A stretch of 64,000 nucleotides of DNA from Tethya wilhelma (GCA_964030475.1 CAXIPT010000002.1:11813426-11877425), one strand, 5' to 3'. Shown: positions 11,972-35,378, counted from the first letter of the stretch. Translations and numbers: made by a program. The notes: generated by a model from the letters alone, not told the origin.

Positions 11972-13216
11972 TAAATGTATGATATTCAGCTATAGCAGAT
12001 GCTCTCTTTCATTGAAGTGTAAGCATATGACGCTCGTGATATTTTGACACAATGCAATCAGCTTTAGCTGCTTGTTCTGTGCCATTGAAAGCATGATGGT
12101 GCACACTTGGTGTCTACACCAATCACTCAATGAGAGATATAATAGAAATACATAATAGAAGTGAAATCATATGCTGTGTATGTAACCCATTATATTGATG
12201 AGCAAATCAGATTGATGCATATAAAGTCATGTTCACATTACAGGAATGTTTGATAGTAAGTCATTTGCACTAACTAAGGTTCTATTTCAGAGACCATGAT
12301 ATTGCATTATTCAAAACAAGCCTTTGTAATCATTATCCTTACTGCAGAATATAGCCACGTCCATTGAATGGTCACAACCATCATTGTATCCAGAAGCGGC
12401 TGTGTCTTCAATGTTGTGTTTGCAGCGAAGTAAGTGCTGTCCTGAGGACTTGGCACATCTCACTCCTGCCAGAGTAATAGGAGTAGTAGAGTTGGCTGTC
12501 CCAAACCTAAAGTCAGATGATCACATGCAAGGGTCAACCATTATTTTGGCTAAACTCTTCTACTGTGATCTTGTATGGCATGTACAGTGTGGGTTGTTTT
12601 ATTATCACTTATTTGCCAGCAATCCCCCCTCTCTCTCTCACACATAGTCTAGTATTATACTCACTCAGTGTTGGCTGCATAGTCCCATCTTTGAGCTCCA
12701 TCAAACCCCATCTGTCGACATGCTACGTGAGCCTCTCTCAATGAGAACCTGTCTCCACAAACTGTGCCCCATGTGCCTTCTGTGTCATAGCCACTTCCCT
12801 GTGTGTAGAGTGCCTCCTTGTAGACCTCTAGTCGGCCATTGGTTCTAACGGTGTCGTAGGGATTGTTGGAGACCAGTCTCAGGTCTCCATTGGAGGAGTA
12901 GATGTGAGGAAGAGTTGCTGCGTCTTCATTGATGTCTTCAAATTCAAAGAGTGGTTCGTCATCCAGTTCTCTGTTTTTCATCAGATTGAATCCGTATTTC
13001 TCATCAAAGTATGGCTCCAGAACTACACACATGTGATGATACACCATACACTCATTTATATTCTATCTATCCTAGGCCTGTTAGCTACTTCAAGTCTCAA
13101 GATAACTTACGTTCCTCTTCTCCTTCCTTATCCAATACATAGCCAGATTTAGCCTCCACACAGTAGCGTTCTTGATGAAATAAGATGCACAAAAATAGCA
13201 CTGTAAAGATTGCCAT
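11078..13216 (-). CDS. Two-SRCR single-pass transmembrane protein, complete
   Basis: Six phase-consistent exons, reading leftward: 13111-13216, 12665-13022, 12343-12506, 11721-11925, 11480-11610, 11078-11235. They give 373 residues. It starts with a signal peptide (MAIFTVLFLCILFHQERYCV). A 50-residue acidic linker leads to SRCR1 (GTWGTVCGDRFSLREAHVAC, then the second half over exon 3) and SRCR2 (GRVEVYQSGQWGTVC, VCRQLGYTGA, second half in exon 5 with CFTHCFTHHKWTHEC). The last exon encodes one hydrophobic helix (FPVSLIITCVCLGLSTITLC and onward) and a short basic, cysteine-containing tail (TRCCKTRCYRSRKVHRYDIL) before TAG. The topology predicted is type I with a 20-25 residue cytoplasmic tail that holds two tyrosines but no obvious signalling motif. 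Every SRCR domain is split by a phase 2 intron, as in the + strand SRCR gene, which suggests shared origin. It is divergent from the first RTK, 170 bp away. Confidence 0.85.
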
Positions 13217-13304
13217 TACTTTTCTTTATTCGATCCCCAATCCAGACGTAGATAAATCTCCGTGACTCGCTTCCTATATAGCTATAGTGCGCGAACAAAT
13301 CTAA

Positions 13305-13316
13305 TGCGCATGCGTA
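13305..13316. promoter_or_regulatory. NRF-1-like palindrome TGCGCATGCGTA
   Basis: 11 of 12 positions match the YGCGCATGCGCR consensus, in the compact divergent promoter. Confidence 0.35.
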
Positions 13317-13346
13317 GACGCTCGCTGTACGATGCGCGTATACGTT

Positions 13347-13359
13347 GGGTCAAAGTTCA
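13347..13359 (+). promoter_or_regulatory. DR1-like element GGGTCAAAGTTCA
   Basis: Two AGGTCA-like half-sites (GGGTCA and AGTTCA) with one-base spacing, 27 bp before the RTK-A start codon. Confidence 0.4.
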
Positions 13360-13386
13360 CGAATGAGTGACCTTACCCCTGTAAAC

Positions 13387-16977
<3,591 letters not shown>

Positions 16978-17079
16978 TAATCAAATTTCATGAATATTTT
17001 TGTTGTTCACATGCTGTGCAAATCATGTAATTTCCTGTTTATGAATATTTTGGTAAAGGTCGTCACACCGTGTATCGCG

Positions 17080-17091
17080 TGCGCATGCGCA
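17080..17091. promoter_or_regulatory. NRF-1-like palindrome TGCGCATGCGCA
   Basis: Perfect 12 bp palindrome matching the NRF-1 consensus, 270 bp upstream of the RTK-B start codon. Confidence 0.5.
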
Positions 17092-17206
17092 GGCGCGCGC
17101 TAGCGCTATATATAGTTGGTACAGCGTGCAGTACTATGAGTAGCTCCCTAGCCCCGGCCCTGGGAACGAGGTTAAGCGCGCAGTAACCGACCATGCCAGC
17201 TTCATG

Positions 17207-17272
17207 CTAGCCTCGTTCCCAGACTCCACCCATTCTCCAAGGAGAAGGGGTGGGGTCTGGGGACGAGACTAG
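17207..17272. repeat. Short family A hairpin element
   Basis: CTAGCCTCGTTCCCAGACTC pairs with the complementary right arm ending GGACGAGACTAG across a CTCCAAGGAG centre, 66 bp in total. Confidence 0.75.
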
Positions 17273-17361
17273 CTTCACGCGCACGCAATTGCGCAATTCA
17301 ATATTTAATGACACGCATTCACGTGATCAGCGACCTGGACGATCGATCTATATTTCACAAG

Positions 17362-20904
<3,543 letters not shown>

Positions 20905-21315
20905 TTTCTGTACAAACTTCCGTATTATACTAACTGCAATTGTACTAGTCATGTAACTGAACATGATTTTTAATTAGTATTACTTTCTGTGGTTTTGTAA
21001 TACCCTCTGTGGTTTTAGTAATTGCACTCCTGCATAATTTATAATTAAAATTCCTGTAAACTAGCTTTGATTTTGTGTTTATCTCTCTATAAAATAAGGC
21101 TATTAGCTAATTTTATGTCTGTTATGATACTAGCAGATAACCACATGATTCCTTGTACAACTATGGAATTAANGGGGGGGGGGGGGGGGGGGGGGGTTGT
21201 TTGTTTTTGTGGTAAAGGACGTTATTCTGCATGCCCAGGCCGTGCGCGTAGTTCTACTTATAAGCTCGAGCTCTTATGCATGACCATAACCAATCAGTGA
21301 GTTTTCTGCGCATGC
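20905..21315. other. RTK-B/RTK-C spacer with poly-G tract and assembly N
   Basis: AT-rich 3' flank of RTK-B, then an N at 21173 followed by a run of about 23 G. A partial NRF-1-like site (TGCGCATGCATG, 21307-21318) overlaps the RTK-C start. No coding signal. Confidence 0.5.
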
Positions 21316-24910
<3,595 letters not shown>

Positions 24911-25383
24911 ACTATGTGGTTTCATTGTTGTTTTTTTTGTTTTTTTTTACTCTTTTTTTTAATGTTTGCAAGACTTAATTCTGTGTGATCATTTCAAGCA
25001 ATCATCATCACCATTGTTATTACCATCATCATTATTATTGTTTTCATCCTTTAGTTTGAAAGTATGTTAGCATCATATAGTCAGCATTTTTAGTTGCATT
25101 TTGGTTTGAGTGTGTGCAGTATGACTTGTAGGTACAATATGCATGATGTGTAGTTGTATTGGTTAAATTCATGATGTGTTATTTGTATCCAAACAAGTGG
25201 TAGCTTCTATCTGGGGTGAAACTGAATGTGATGAAGTATTCTTTTCCTCTTCTTATGTGTCCTGCATACTTGAAGGTGCTGGCATCTTGCTCAAATGCCC
25301 ACTCATATCTATGATAAATGGTCATATCAAGTCAGAAACTGAATCTGATATAGGCTTGCATGACCAGTAGTGCACATTTTGTA
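24911..25383. other. Spacer between convergent RTK-C and the unknown 125-residue gene
   Basis: AT-rich, with T runs and an ATC/ATT trinucleotide-like patch near 25000-25050. No coding signal; it would hold both 3' UTRs. Confidence 0.4.
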
Positions 25384-25916
25384 TTACCCATTGATTTTCT
25401 TTGTGTCCTTATTTTCCAGCCCCCTACACCATTCCTTGTCCACTTTGAAGGGACGAATAAGAGCCAAAAAGCTTTCTGTTGCAGAGAGAATGAGTGGCTC
25501 CTTGTCCTCTGCCCCATCTTTACCTATTATAAACATACATATCAAGATAGATATTATGGTATTTACATGTATACACCAGAGATTATTGACAACGCCCCAC
25601 ACAATCACATGCAGTCCCTCCCCTCAATAAAATAGTTTTTTTAAACAGCTAGCTAGTCACCAGAGATCTAGTACTCACCTACAAATTTATCCATGTTAAA
25701 CACTACAGTTACATTAGGCCATTCCACTAGAATTTCGCCCTCTACGTTGAAGTTATCCAAGTCTGCTGCATACTCGATGTTGGAGGTAAGTTCGTATGGA
25801 ATCTCCTTGTTGTCCAGTTTGAGAAACGTTTTCCAGTGCTCGTGGCCATAAACATGTAGCGTGGCAACACCTTTACCTCTGAAGGCTAGATCTTTTGGAG
25901 ATTTTTCGCTGGCCAT
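25384..25916 (-). CDS. Unrecognised 125-residue protein
   Basis: Two exons: 25679-25916 and 25384-25523, reading leftward, with a clean GTGAGT donor and a TTATAATAG acceptor in matching phase. The protein starts MASEKSPKDLAFRGKGVATL and ends KDTKKING. It has no signal peptide and no membrane helix. It looks like a small soluble, mixed alpha/beta protein with several aromatic residues (HVYGHEHWKTFLKLD, ILVEWPNVTVVFNMDKF). I recognise no domain. The gene is head-to-head with NDUFA12 at only 112 bp, an arrangement common for housekeeping genes, so co-regulation with a mitochondrial gene is plausible. Confidence is high that this is coding and low for function. Confidence 0.7.
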
Positions 25917-25981
25917 TGCCTCTTTTCGCTTTATACTTCACTTAACTATATAGAGGGAGGGGCTGGTGCAGTGGGTATGTT

Positions 25982-25994
25982 TGTCCTTTGACCT
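25982..25994 (-). promoter_or_regulatory. DR1-like element AGGTCAAAGGACA in the bidirectional promoter
   Basis: One perfect AGGTCA and one AGGACA half-site with one-base spacing, read on the minus strand, 34 bp upstream of the NDUFA12 start codon. Confidence 0.4.
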
Positions 25995-26028
25995 CTGGCC
26001 TTTTCTAAATAGAGCACACCTCAGTGAG

Positions 26029-27287
26029 ATGGCGTTTCTTTGGAGAAGAATCAGTGCTGTTGGCGGTGTCAGGAAAGCTTTTTGGGACCTATTGAAGTAT
26101 GTTGTATGTGTTTGGTTTTTAAGAAAAAATCATAAGACTTTTCATAAAAAAAAACCTTCCTCTACATACCATCACTGCCAGTTTGCTAGCATAATTGTTA
26201 AACTCATCAGTGTCTTTTAAAATTTTTTATGTTTGTATTTCGTTTAGACTGAGGGACCTTCGAGCCGGTACGTTAGTGGGAACTGACCAATTTGGAAACA
26301 AGTATTACGAGAACAATGATCACTTCTTTCGTAAGCAGACCCAAAGACAATTTTACCCATTGTATTCGTATTTCTAGCCTGTGTTTTGTCTTGCTCAATG
26401 AGTGAATATAGCGTACATGCAGTACTATATGCATCTTCTATTAGTTTACATATGCCAGCTAGATACAAAGAGAAGTGCATTACTGAACACTTTGGAATTC
26501 ATACCTTATCTGTGTGTTGTAATGCAGCTCGCAATCGGTGGGTCTATTTGGCAAGAAGGGACCATGATGCCACCCAAATCCCCCCAGAATGGTGAGACCA
26601 GAACACAATCATGGTTAATATGTGTGCAGTATTTGTCTAGCATTTTGAACTAGACTCTTGGATCCCTTTACACTAAAGTCCATCTGGTTTGAGAATACCG
26701 TCGGAAGTGAAATAATGAGATTCATGCAATACTTTTTATATGGGGTAAAGTAGCTAACTCTTCATAGGAAGCTGGAAAAGCAACCAAACGAATAGGGAGA
26801 ATGAGTGCTTTCCAATGGTGCTTGAAATTTTGAAATCAGTTGGATATTTAGAAAGTTATTCAATTTTTTCTACCTGCATTCTCGAACCAGATGGACTTTA
26901 GATGTCATTTATCATTAAAAGTAGCTGAAATGGTCTAGTTCACTCAGAATTCTAGCCTCATCCATATCTAACTGACAGGGTTTTGTTTTTGCCATGTCTG
27001 GGAGCATTGTCAATTGGCTATATGGAGCAGCCAGACAGAGCCTGGGTACAAAATCCATCTAGCTGTCTCATTTCATCTAATGGCCACAGCATTCACTCTT
27101 TGATCATCTTTCATGCAGGCATCGTTGGCTACACAATATTGGACAGCACAACCCAGTCACTCATCCTCTAGAAGAGAAGAAGTTTCTCTCAGAACACACA
27201 GAGAACCTTTCAGGAACTGATAGAGAGTATGTTCCTTACAGCACCACACGACCGAAGATTGAATCATGGCAGCCACCCAAGACCTAG
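26029..27287 (+). CDS. NDUFA12: NDUFA12 (B17.2), accessory subunit of respiratory complex I
   Basis: Four exons with consistent phase: 26029-26096, 26248-26330, 26528-26591, 27119-27287; 127 residues. The diagnostic family stretches are RAGTLVGTDQFGNKYYENN, the IPPEWHRWLHN motif shared across an exon junction, and EYVPYSTTRPKIESWQPP at the C-terminus. In other eukaryotes the protein is a peripheral subunit of NADH:ubiquinone oxidoreductase on the matrix side of the inner mitochondrial membrane. This copy is somewhat shorter than the human protein (145 residues), mainly through a shorter loop before the PPEW motif and a shorter tail. The start MAFLWRRISAVGG is the only ATG in frame. No frameshift or stop is seen. 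The gene shares its promoter with the unknown gene to the left. Confidence 0.95.
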
Positions 27288-27615
27288 CTAGCTGCATAGA
27301 TAGCTCACTGTATATATACCCTGCAACTGCAGTATGCATTTAGCATTAGATATATCTTATAAGGCAGGCACAGTGTGTTTTGTGTTGTTGTTCAGATAAT
27401 GTTCTAAGTTATGCAAAATAATTATTAATGTTATTCATGACATCATTTAATTTTTTTTTGTGTGTGTTTCCTGTCATGTCACATGATCACATAGTACGAT
27501 CACTTTGCCTTTGCCGCGTGAATATACCAACTGCAACCATTTCACTGTATTTTCAGTCTTCAGAAGCTTTCAACTGGTCGGACAAGAATAAATACTCGCC
27601 AAGACTAACCCAAAC
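27288..27615. other. Spacer between NDUFA12 and the prosaposin-like gene
   Basis: AT-rich 3' flank, then about 100 bp with ACGATCACTTTGCC and CGCGTG before the start codon at 27616. No motif is strong enough to name. Confidence 0.4.
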
Positions 27616-30600
27616 ATGAAGCTAATTGCAGCTTTCACTGTGATAGTGTTGGGTAAGTGTCTGTTTGTGAATTATTTGCCTTCAAATTGTTGGCAGTTGT
27701 CTACTATGTTGGTGTACTGTACTTTAACTCGGTGTGAATGCTACTGTAAGGAACTTGAAGCAAAGTGTGCTAGTGTGGCCAGTGTGTGCTGTTGTTTGTT
27801 GTTTGTGGTGGTTATTCTTCAACAGGACATGTGACCCAAAATGCCTATTTGTGTGTCATCACTATTTTATTATACAGCCACTGATTTCATGTAAAAACCC
27901 ACAAATAATGGTCTAATTGTGGTTGCTAGTTTCAGACTTCAACAATCAGACTGCAAGAGTGAAACTTTTTAAAAACAATGTGTCTCATGTTCAAACAATG
28001 ACATGTGTATAATGTTTTCCCCAAAATTTATGCTGTTATCAAAGCCAGCTTATGATACCAGCATGTGCTCTTGGCAGATATACTGTAGTCCTAGCTTTCT
28101 GCATTGTTTTGTACCTTTACCTATGCATTTTTTTGCCACAAATTTTTGAGTGGTGGTAGTGCTTGAAAGTCTATCAGTAGAATTTGAATACCGTATACCG
28201 CTTAATTTTCGTGGTACTTAACTTTCGCAGTTTTCGCGGATCGAACGTTATCTGCGAAAATTGTTCAAAGAAAAATTGCGTGCTCATATGCGTGCGCACA
28301 GGAATGATATCAATCCGTGAAACTTATTCAACGAAAATCTGCAATAGCGCAATAGCGCAATCCGGGAAAATTAAGTAACCTCGAAAATTAAGCGGTATAC
28401 GGTAGTAAGATTGTTGGAGATTAAGAGTTACAGGAGAGCATTACACAAGGAAAGAGTGCCAAATAAATGGTTTTAGCTGGCAATTGTAGTGTGTGTGTGT
28501 GTGTGTGTGTGCGTACACATGTTTTTGTATGTATCATGTGATGGAGTTGTGTGTAATGAACCATGTGTACATAATGGTTGTGTGTGTTTGAAAAATGCCA
28601 ACAAACTCCCAGTTCGTGTTTCCTATACGTTCATTTCAGCATGTGTACTAATACTCTCCACTCACTTCCTACACATTAGTGCTCTGTATCACATACAAGT
28701 GTAAATATACTTTGGATATAGTTTGGCAATCACATGTACAGGTGCAGTAAACTTCACCAGTATAGTTTCAGTTGTACGTGTAGAAACTCTATGTGTTGTT
28801 GATACTTTCGTGTGATCAATGATATACAATGTACATAATATGTGTTGTAATATTATATTCTGTTGTGGGAGAGATATTACAACAACATAAAAATCATTTT
28901 TGTTTAGTTCTCTAGAGAGCTAGAGAATGGTATGATATACATGAAAGAGGTGTGCATGTGTGCGTATAGTACGTGCAGTGATTTCAAACCGTCATGTGAA
29001 TGCTGTTGCCTTAGTAACTTAGCACTCAATTGAGTTAATGGACTCCGGTGTTGACGCTAATTTTTGATGTAGTTTAGATCATTGAATTTCTTGGCTTCAC
29101 GGTGTGTACCTTCACCCGACATGTGTCCTTGTGTATTGGAACATTTATAGGCAGTCACATGACAAAAAAAAAGCAACTGTTGCTATTGTAACTGTTTTGT
29201 CACTTTATGTAGCCAGTAATGTGTGTGTGGTCTTTATACCTGCGTTGGTTCGTACGTTATGTTATAATCATGTCCAATGTTTGGGTGAACTTCAGTGGTT
29301 ATGCTTCCTCAAAGAAGTGGGAATCTTTCTACAGTGGGAGGATACTCCAATAAAAACTTTGCCTCATTTCTATTTGTCCAAGAAATGCTTTAGTAAGGAA
29401 ATTTGTTTTGGAACTAGCCAAGTTTTCCCAATTTCTTTATCTTTTGAGCTTTACATACATTGTGCATGTATACAGTAGTGTTTGTTACATAGTCTCCACT
29501 AGGATGGCTCTTATGCCTTCTATCAACTACACTTCTGACCAAAAGACCAGTTGACTATAAGTGGATAGCTGCACTTGGTGGGTAGCTGGACACTTGTGTG
29601 TATTATGTATGTGTCTGTGTGTAGTAAATGCACTGCCTACTGAATGGAACCCCAAGTGATATTGTAGGCGGTAGTATTTGTTTGTGGCTTCTTGTGGTTT
29701 TTAGCTAGCTTGAGGTAGTGAAGATATATGATTCACGCTGCTTAGTCACCTTTTTACATACTTTGGTATCTTGATAAAAATCATGTGATAACCGTGTAAG
29801 GCAAGTTAGAGGTCAGATGACTGATACTGCACACATTTGGAGTGCATTAATGTTATTCAAAGTCCACTATTGCTTTTAAGTTCATCATATCTTGTTGTTG
29901 AAATTCATTCCTTTAGCCCTTGAATTTTTTTTTTGGTACACTTTCAAAACTTTGACTAGTCGTTCAAACCTCAGTAGCATGCTCAACATAATGTACCATC
30001 ATGGGTAGTATCTTGTGTATGAATCTATGTGTAGCTGCTTTGTACAGTTTGAGTGACTCTGGCAATATACCGTGTGCTTATTGTAATGTAGTTCATGTAC
30101 AGTAGGGTTGATTCAAGCTCTGAGCTGGAATACCACTACTTTCACTCTAAATTGTTATAACTATAGTAATTATTAGTAAAACTATCAATATGTAGTACTT
30201 CACGAGTGTTCCCTTGTTTTTGTACAAAGAATCTTTATTGCATGTTCTCCTCGACTTCCTGTTGCTATAGCAACCTACTGCAATGCTGCATCTGATTGTG
30301 AGTGGGGCCCCGCCTACTGGTGCCAGAGCAAGACAACAGCCCAGCAGTGTGGCCAAGAGAAGTACTGTATGGAGAAGGTCTGGAAGGTACGAACATTGCT
30401 TATTTGTTGTCATAGTAAAACAGCACTTTGTGGCTTGGAAATTGGTCAGTAAATTTTACGTGTATTATTGTAACTGTATCTCAAGATGACAGTATTACTG
30501 TACTGTAATCTAGAAATTTTTGTACAGGGTTGCAGTGTACAAAATCAAATGTACAAAAATTTTAAATTGTGTGTGTGGCTGCGTAAAGTTGCATGGTTGT

Positions 30601-31081
30601 ACGAAATTTATTTAACGCGAAATTTTTTATTACATGTTGTGTGAAAATGGTAGTTATGGTAGTTCTGAAAATGATGTGTAACTTCAAGTGTGCTCTTTGT
30701 ACATGTACTCTTGCATTGTAGATGAAAGAAGTGTCTGTCAGTGGTGGTGCTGAGTGCACCATTTGTAAGATTGTTGTTGAAGAGGTGGGCAAGTATGTTG
30801 TCGACAGTAACAAAACCAAGGTACTGTACAACTGTCAATGGATACAAATACACTATACTTGAAAAGAATTGGTTTTCTCTTGACTTCTGTGTAGAGTGAT
30901 GCTGAAAATGCTTTGGAAGACCTCTGTTCTGCCCTTGGTCCATTTTCGAGCGAGTGTATTGATTTGGTGACACAGTTCTTTCCACAAATATGGGAACTTT
31001 TGGTCGATGAAACTGTAAGATACACCATGTAGATAATGGCCACACTGTTACATACTGCACATGGCTACACACACAACACAC

Positions 31082-31126
<45 letters not shown>

Positions 31127-33269
31127 TCAGGATCCTGACAAGGTGTGCAGTGAAATTGGTCTCTGTAGCTCCTCCAAGAGATGGAAGCAGACTGTAAGTG
31201 AATTTGACGATTTACTCCGTAGAGCATAATATGTATGTGCATAATAAATTCACATACAGTACAGAGCCAAAATATTGGAAGACTTTAATTTGATGATTCA
31301 GACATTGACCAAATTAAAATCCACGTCAATGTATATATAGTACTTGTTTAGCGAAAAATTGTTCAATCTGTATTTCTTTTGCTCCTTGTATATATGTGTA
31401 CATGTAGGCAAAAGACTTGTCTGTCAGTGATGGTGTCGGATGCAGTGTTTGTAAGTTGGTTGTTGGAAAAATTGATGACTACATCGACGACAATAAAACT
31501 GAGGTGATTGAAATAATAATTATTATACAGCACTAGTTGTAAATTTTTAATTGATTGCACTTGTGGTTACAGTAATTATCATTTCTTTCTAGGATGAAGT
31601 TAAGCAAGAAATAGAATCCTTTTGTTCAGCTCTTGGTGTGTTTGGCAGCGAATGCAAAAGTTTGGTCGAAAAATACTTCCCTCAAATATGGGAGCTCTTG
31701 GAGAAGGAAACGGTAAGAGAGTTGGTCCGTCTCCCAGACACACATGCACATACTTGCACACATTATATCACTCCAGGACCCTGACACTGTATGCAGTCTA
31801 ATTGGTCTCTGCAGTTCTACCACAGAGCCCAAGCCAAAAGTAATGAATCTCTTAATTTTTCCTATCTATCTTTATGATTATTATGTATAGCGTGAATATA
31901 TTACCGAAATTTTCGAGGAGTGTAAAATTTTACCTGCGAAATTTTTGGGATCGTATTGCAATATATATGGGTGGGGCTGATTGATCCTCGAAAATTAAAT
32001 CTCGAAATGTTTGGCGAGCGTTTTTCTGCGAAAATTTTATTCCTTGAAAATTTCCAGCTATACGGTATCTGAAAGTTGTTGATGCAATGGTGTTTTTCTG
32101 CTGTTCATTTTTTTGTGGGTATTTTTTTCTCAAAGGTCTAGTGTCAATAAAGTTATGTACAAGCTGGTTGTACCTACAGTAGATTTTAAAGCACTTTTTT
32201 ATCACCATTGGTTAGAGATACTGTACTCTTTTATGGTCCACAATAAGATGTGGTTTTTCTGTTTTTTCTTTTTTACAAAACACACAAAGAAGTTTTTGAT
32301 TCAAGCTCTGAGCTGGAATACCACTACTTTCACTCTAAATTGTTATAACTATAGTAATTATTAGTAAAACTATCAATATGTAGTACTTCACGAGTGTTCC
32401 CTTGTTTTTGTACAAAGAATCTTTATTGCATGTTCTCCTCGACTTCCTGTTGCTATAGCAACCTACTGCAATGCTGCATCTGATTGTGAGTGGGGCCCCG
32501 CCTACTGGTGCCAGAGCAAGACAACAGCCCAGCAGTGTGGCCAAGAGAAGTACTGTATGGAGAAGGTCTGGAAGGTACGAACATTGCTTATTTGTTGTCA
32601 TAGTAAAACAGCACTTTGTGGCTTGGAAATTGGTCAGTAAATTTTACGTGTATTATTGTAACTGTATCTCAAGATGACAGTATTACTGTACTGTAATCTA
32701 GAAATTTTTGTACAGGGTTGCAGTGTACAAAATCAAATGTACAAAAATTTTAAATTGTGTGTGTGGCTGCGTAAAGTTGCATGGTTGTACGAAATTTATT
32801 TAACGCGAAATTTTTTATTACATGTTGTGTGAAAATGGTAGTTATGGTAGTTCTGAAAATGATGTGTAACTTCAAGTGTGCTCTTTGTACATGTACTCTT
32901 GCATTGTAGATGAAAGAAGTGTCTGTCAGTGGTGGTGCTGAGTGCACCATTTGTAAGATTGTTGTTGAAGAGGTGGGCAAGTATGTTGTCGACAGTAACA
33001 AAACCAAGGTACTGTACAACTGTCAATGGATACAAATACACTATACTTGAAAAGAATTGGTTTTCTCTTGACTTCTGTGTAGAGTGATGCTGAAAATGCT
33101 TTGGAAGACCTCTGTTCTGCCCTTGGTCCATTTTCGAGCGAGTGTATTGATTTGGTGACACAGTTCTTTCCACAAATATGGGAACTTTTGGTCGATGAAA
33201 CTGTAAGATACACCATGTAGATAATGGCCACACTGTTACATACTGCACATGGCTACACACACAACACAC

Positions 33270-33322
<53 letters not shown>

Positions 33323-34977
33323 TCAGGATCCTGACAAGGTGTGCAGTGAAATTGGTCTCTGTAGCTCCTCCAAGAGATGGAAGCAGACTGTAAGTGAATT
33401 TGACGATTTACTCCGTAGAGCATAATATGTATGTGCATAATAAATTCACATACAGTACAGAGCCAAAATATTGGAAGACTTTAATTTGATGATTCAGACA
33501 TTGACCAAATTAAAATCCACGTCAATGTATATATAGTACTTGTTTAGCGAAAAATTGTTCAATCTGTATTTCTTTTGCTCCTTGTATATATGTGTACATG
33601 TAGGCAAAAGACTTGTCTGTCAGTGATGGTGTCGGATGCAGTGTTTGTAAGTTGGTTGTTGGAAAAATTGATGACTACATCGACGACAATAAAACTGAGG
33701 TGATTGAAATAATAATTATTATACAGCACTAGTTGTAAATTTTTAATTGATTGCACTTGTGGTTACAGTAATTATCATTTCTTTCTAGGATGAAGTTAAG
33801 CAAGAAATAGAATCCTTTTGTTCAGCTCTTGGTGTGTTTGGCAGCGAATGCAAAAGTTTGGTCGAAAAATACTTCCCTCAAATATGGGAGCTCTTGGAGA
33901 AGGAAACGGTAAGAGAGTTGGTCCGTCTCCCAGACACACATGCACATACTTGCACACATTATATCACTCCAGGACCCTGACACTGTATGCAGTCTAATTG
34001 GTCTCTGCAGTTCTACCACAGAGCCCAAGCCAAAAGTAATGAATCTCTTAATTTTTCCTATCTATCTTTATGATTATTATGTATAGCGTGAATATATTAC
34101 CGAAATTTTCGAGGAGTGTAAAATTTTACCTGCGAAATTTTTGGGATCGTATTGCAATATATATGGGTGGGGCTGATTGATCCTCGAAAATTAAATCTCG
34201 AAATGTTTGGCGAGCGTTTTTCTGCGAAAATTTTATTCCTTGAAAATTTCCAGCTATACGGTATCTGAAAGTTGTTGATGCAATGGTGTTTTTCTGCTGT
34301 TCATTTTTTTGTGGGTATTTTTTTCTCAAAGGTCTAGTGTCAATAAAGTTATGTACAAGCTGGTTGTACCTACAGTAGATTTTAAAGCACTTTTTTATCA
34401 CCATTGGTTAGAGATACTGTACTCTTTTATGGTCCACAATAAGATGTGGTTTTTCTGTTTTTTCTTTTTTACAAAACACACAAAGAAGTATTATATAGTA
34501 GTATTCTGAGCCAAAATATTGTACATGTGTGCAATTTTATCATTTTGTAGAACCTTGCAGTCAATGTGAGATCAGTCCAGTGTGATGTCTGCGAACTGTT
34601 GGTGAAACAAGTGGAAAATTTAGTCTTGAATAATGCAACAGAGGTAATGCTTAGCCTCGTTCCCAAGCCTAGGCTCCTCCTGCATGAATATAAATATGAG
34701 AGCGAGGCTAGACAATGCTACTGTACCTGCCTCACCTAAAGTGATGGCATTGGTTGTTTATGTTTGACAGGAAAAGGTGCAACAAGAGTTGGATGATCTT
34801 TGCTCAAAGTTGGGTTCGCTTGGAGATGAGTGTAAGACCTTTGTGGACGATTATTTACCTGATGTTTGGAAAGCTATCAGCAATGGAGATGTGAGTCAAA
34901 GTGAGAGTGTAGAGCTGAGCTCGATACAGTTATAAAGTTTAGTACTGGGGCGAACAGTTCTTGTACCTTTGTGTATG

Positions 34978-35042
<65 letters not shown>

Positions 35043-35341
35043 CGTGGTGTGTGTGTGTGTGTGTGTGTGTGCGCACATGTGTGTGTGTGTGTGTGCACGT
35101 GTGTGTGTGTGTGTGTGTGTGTGCGCACGTGTGTGTGTGATCCATCATTATCTACGATATAATTACAGGTCCCTGATGTAATCTGTACTGCAGTTGGCTT
35201 GTGTAAAAATGCAACAGTGCAAAAAGTAAGTTAGTTCACTTCTTAAATAAAATATTAATGTGGACAATTTGGTCAATGCATGTATCCCTGTGATTGTGTT
35301 AAGTAAATATTTTGCGACACTTTGACACACACACACACACA

Positions 35342-35378
<37 letters not shown>

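Larger units (their letters stand above)
13217..13386. promoter_or_regulatory. Compact divergent promoter: SRCR membrane protein / RTK-A
   Basis: Only 170 bp separate the two start codons. The stretch is CpG-rich compared with its surroundings. It contains an NRF-1-like palindrome (13305-13316) and a DR1-like element (13347-13359). Confidence 0.5.
16978..17361. other. RTK-A/RTK-B spacer with promoter motif and hairpin
   Basis: 384 bp with a CpG-rich core, an NRF-1 palindrome (17080-17091), a lone family A end at about 17146-17173 and a complete short family A hairpin (17207-17272). Confidence 0.5.

Noticed and set aside
29104..29478. 124-residue open frame inside intron 1 of the prosaposin-like gene
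   Set aside because: The start used is not ATG, the composition is intron-like, and no domain or splice support is seen.
30608..31126. Long minus-strand open frame (172 residues) opposite saposin exons, also at 32796-33320
   Set aside because: It is a shadow of the + strand SapB exons and the CA repeat, with a low-complexity Cys-Val start. The plus strand has the splice sites and the cysteine pattern.
34877..35181. Several overlapping open frames on both strands over a GT repeat
   Set aside because: Simple-repeat translations (Cys-Val and His-Thr runs) in all frames; no coding meaning.
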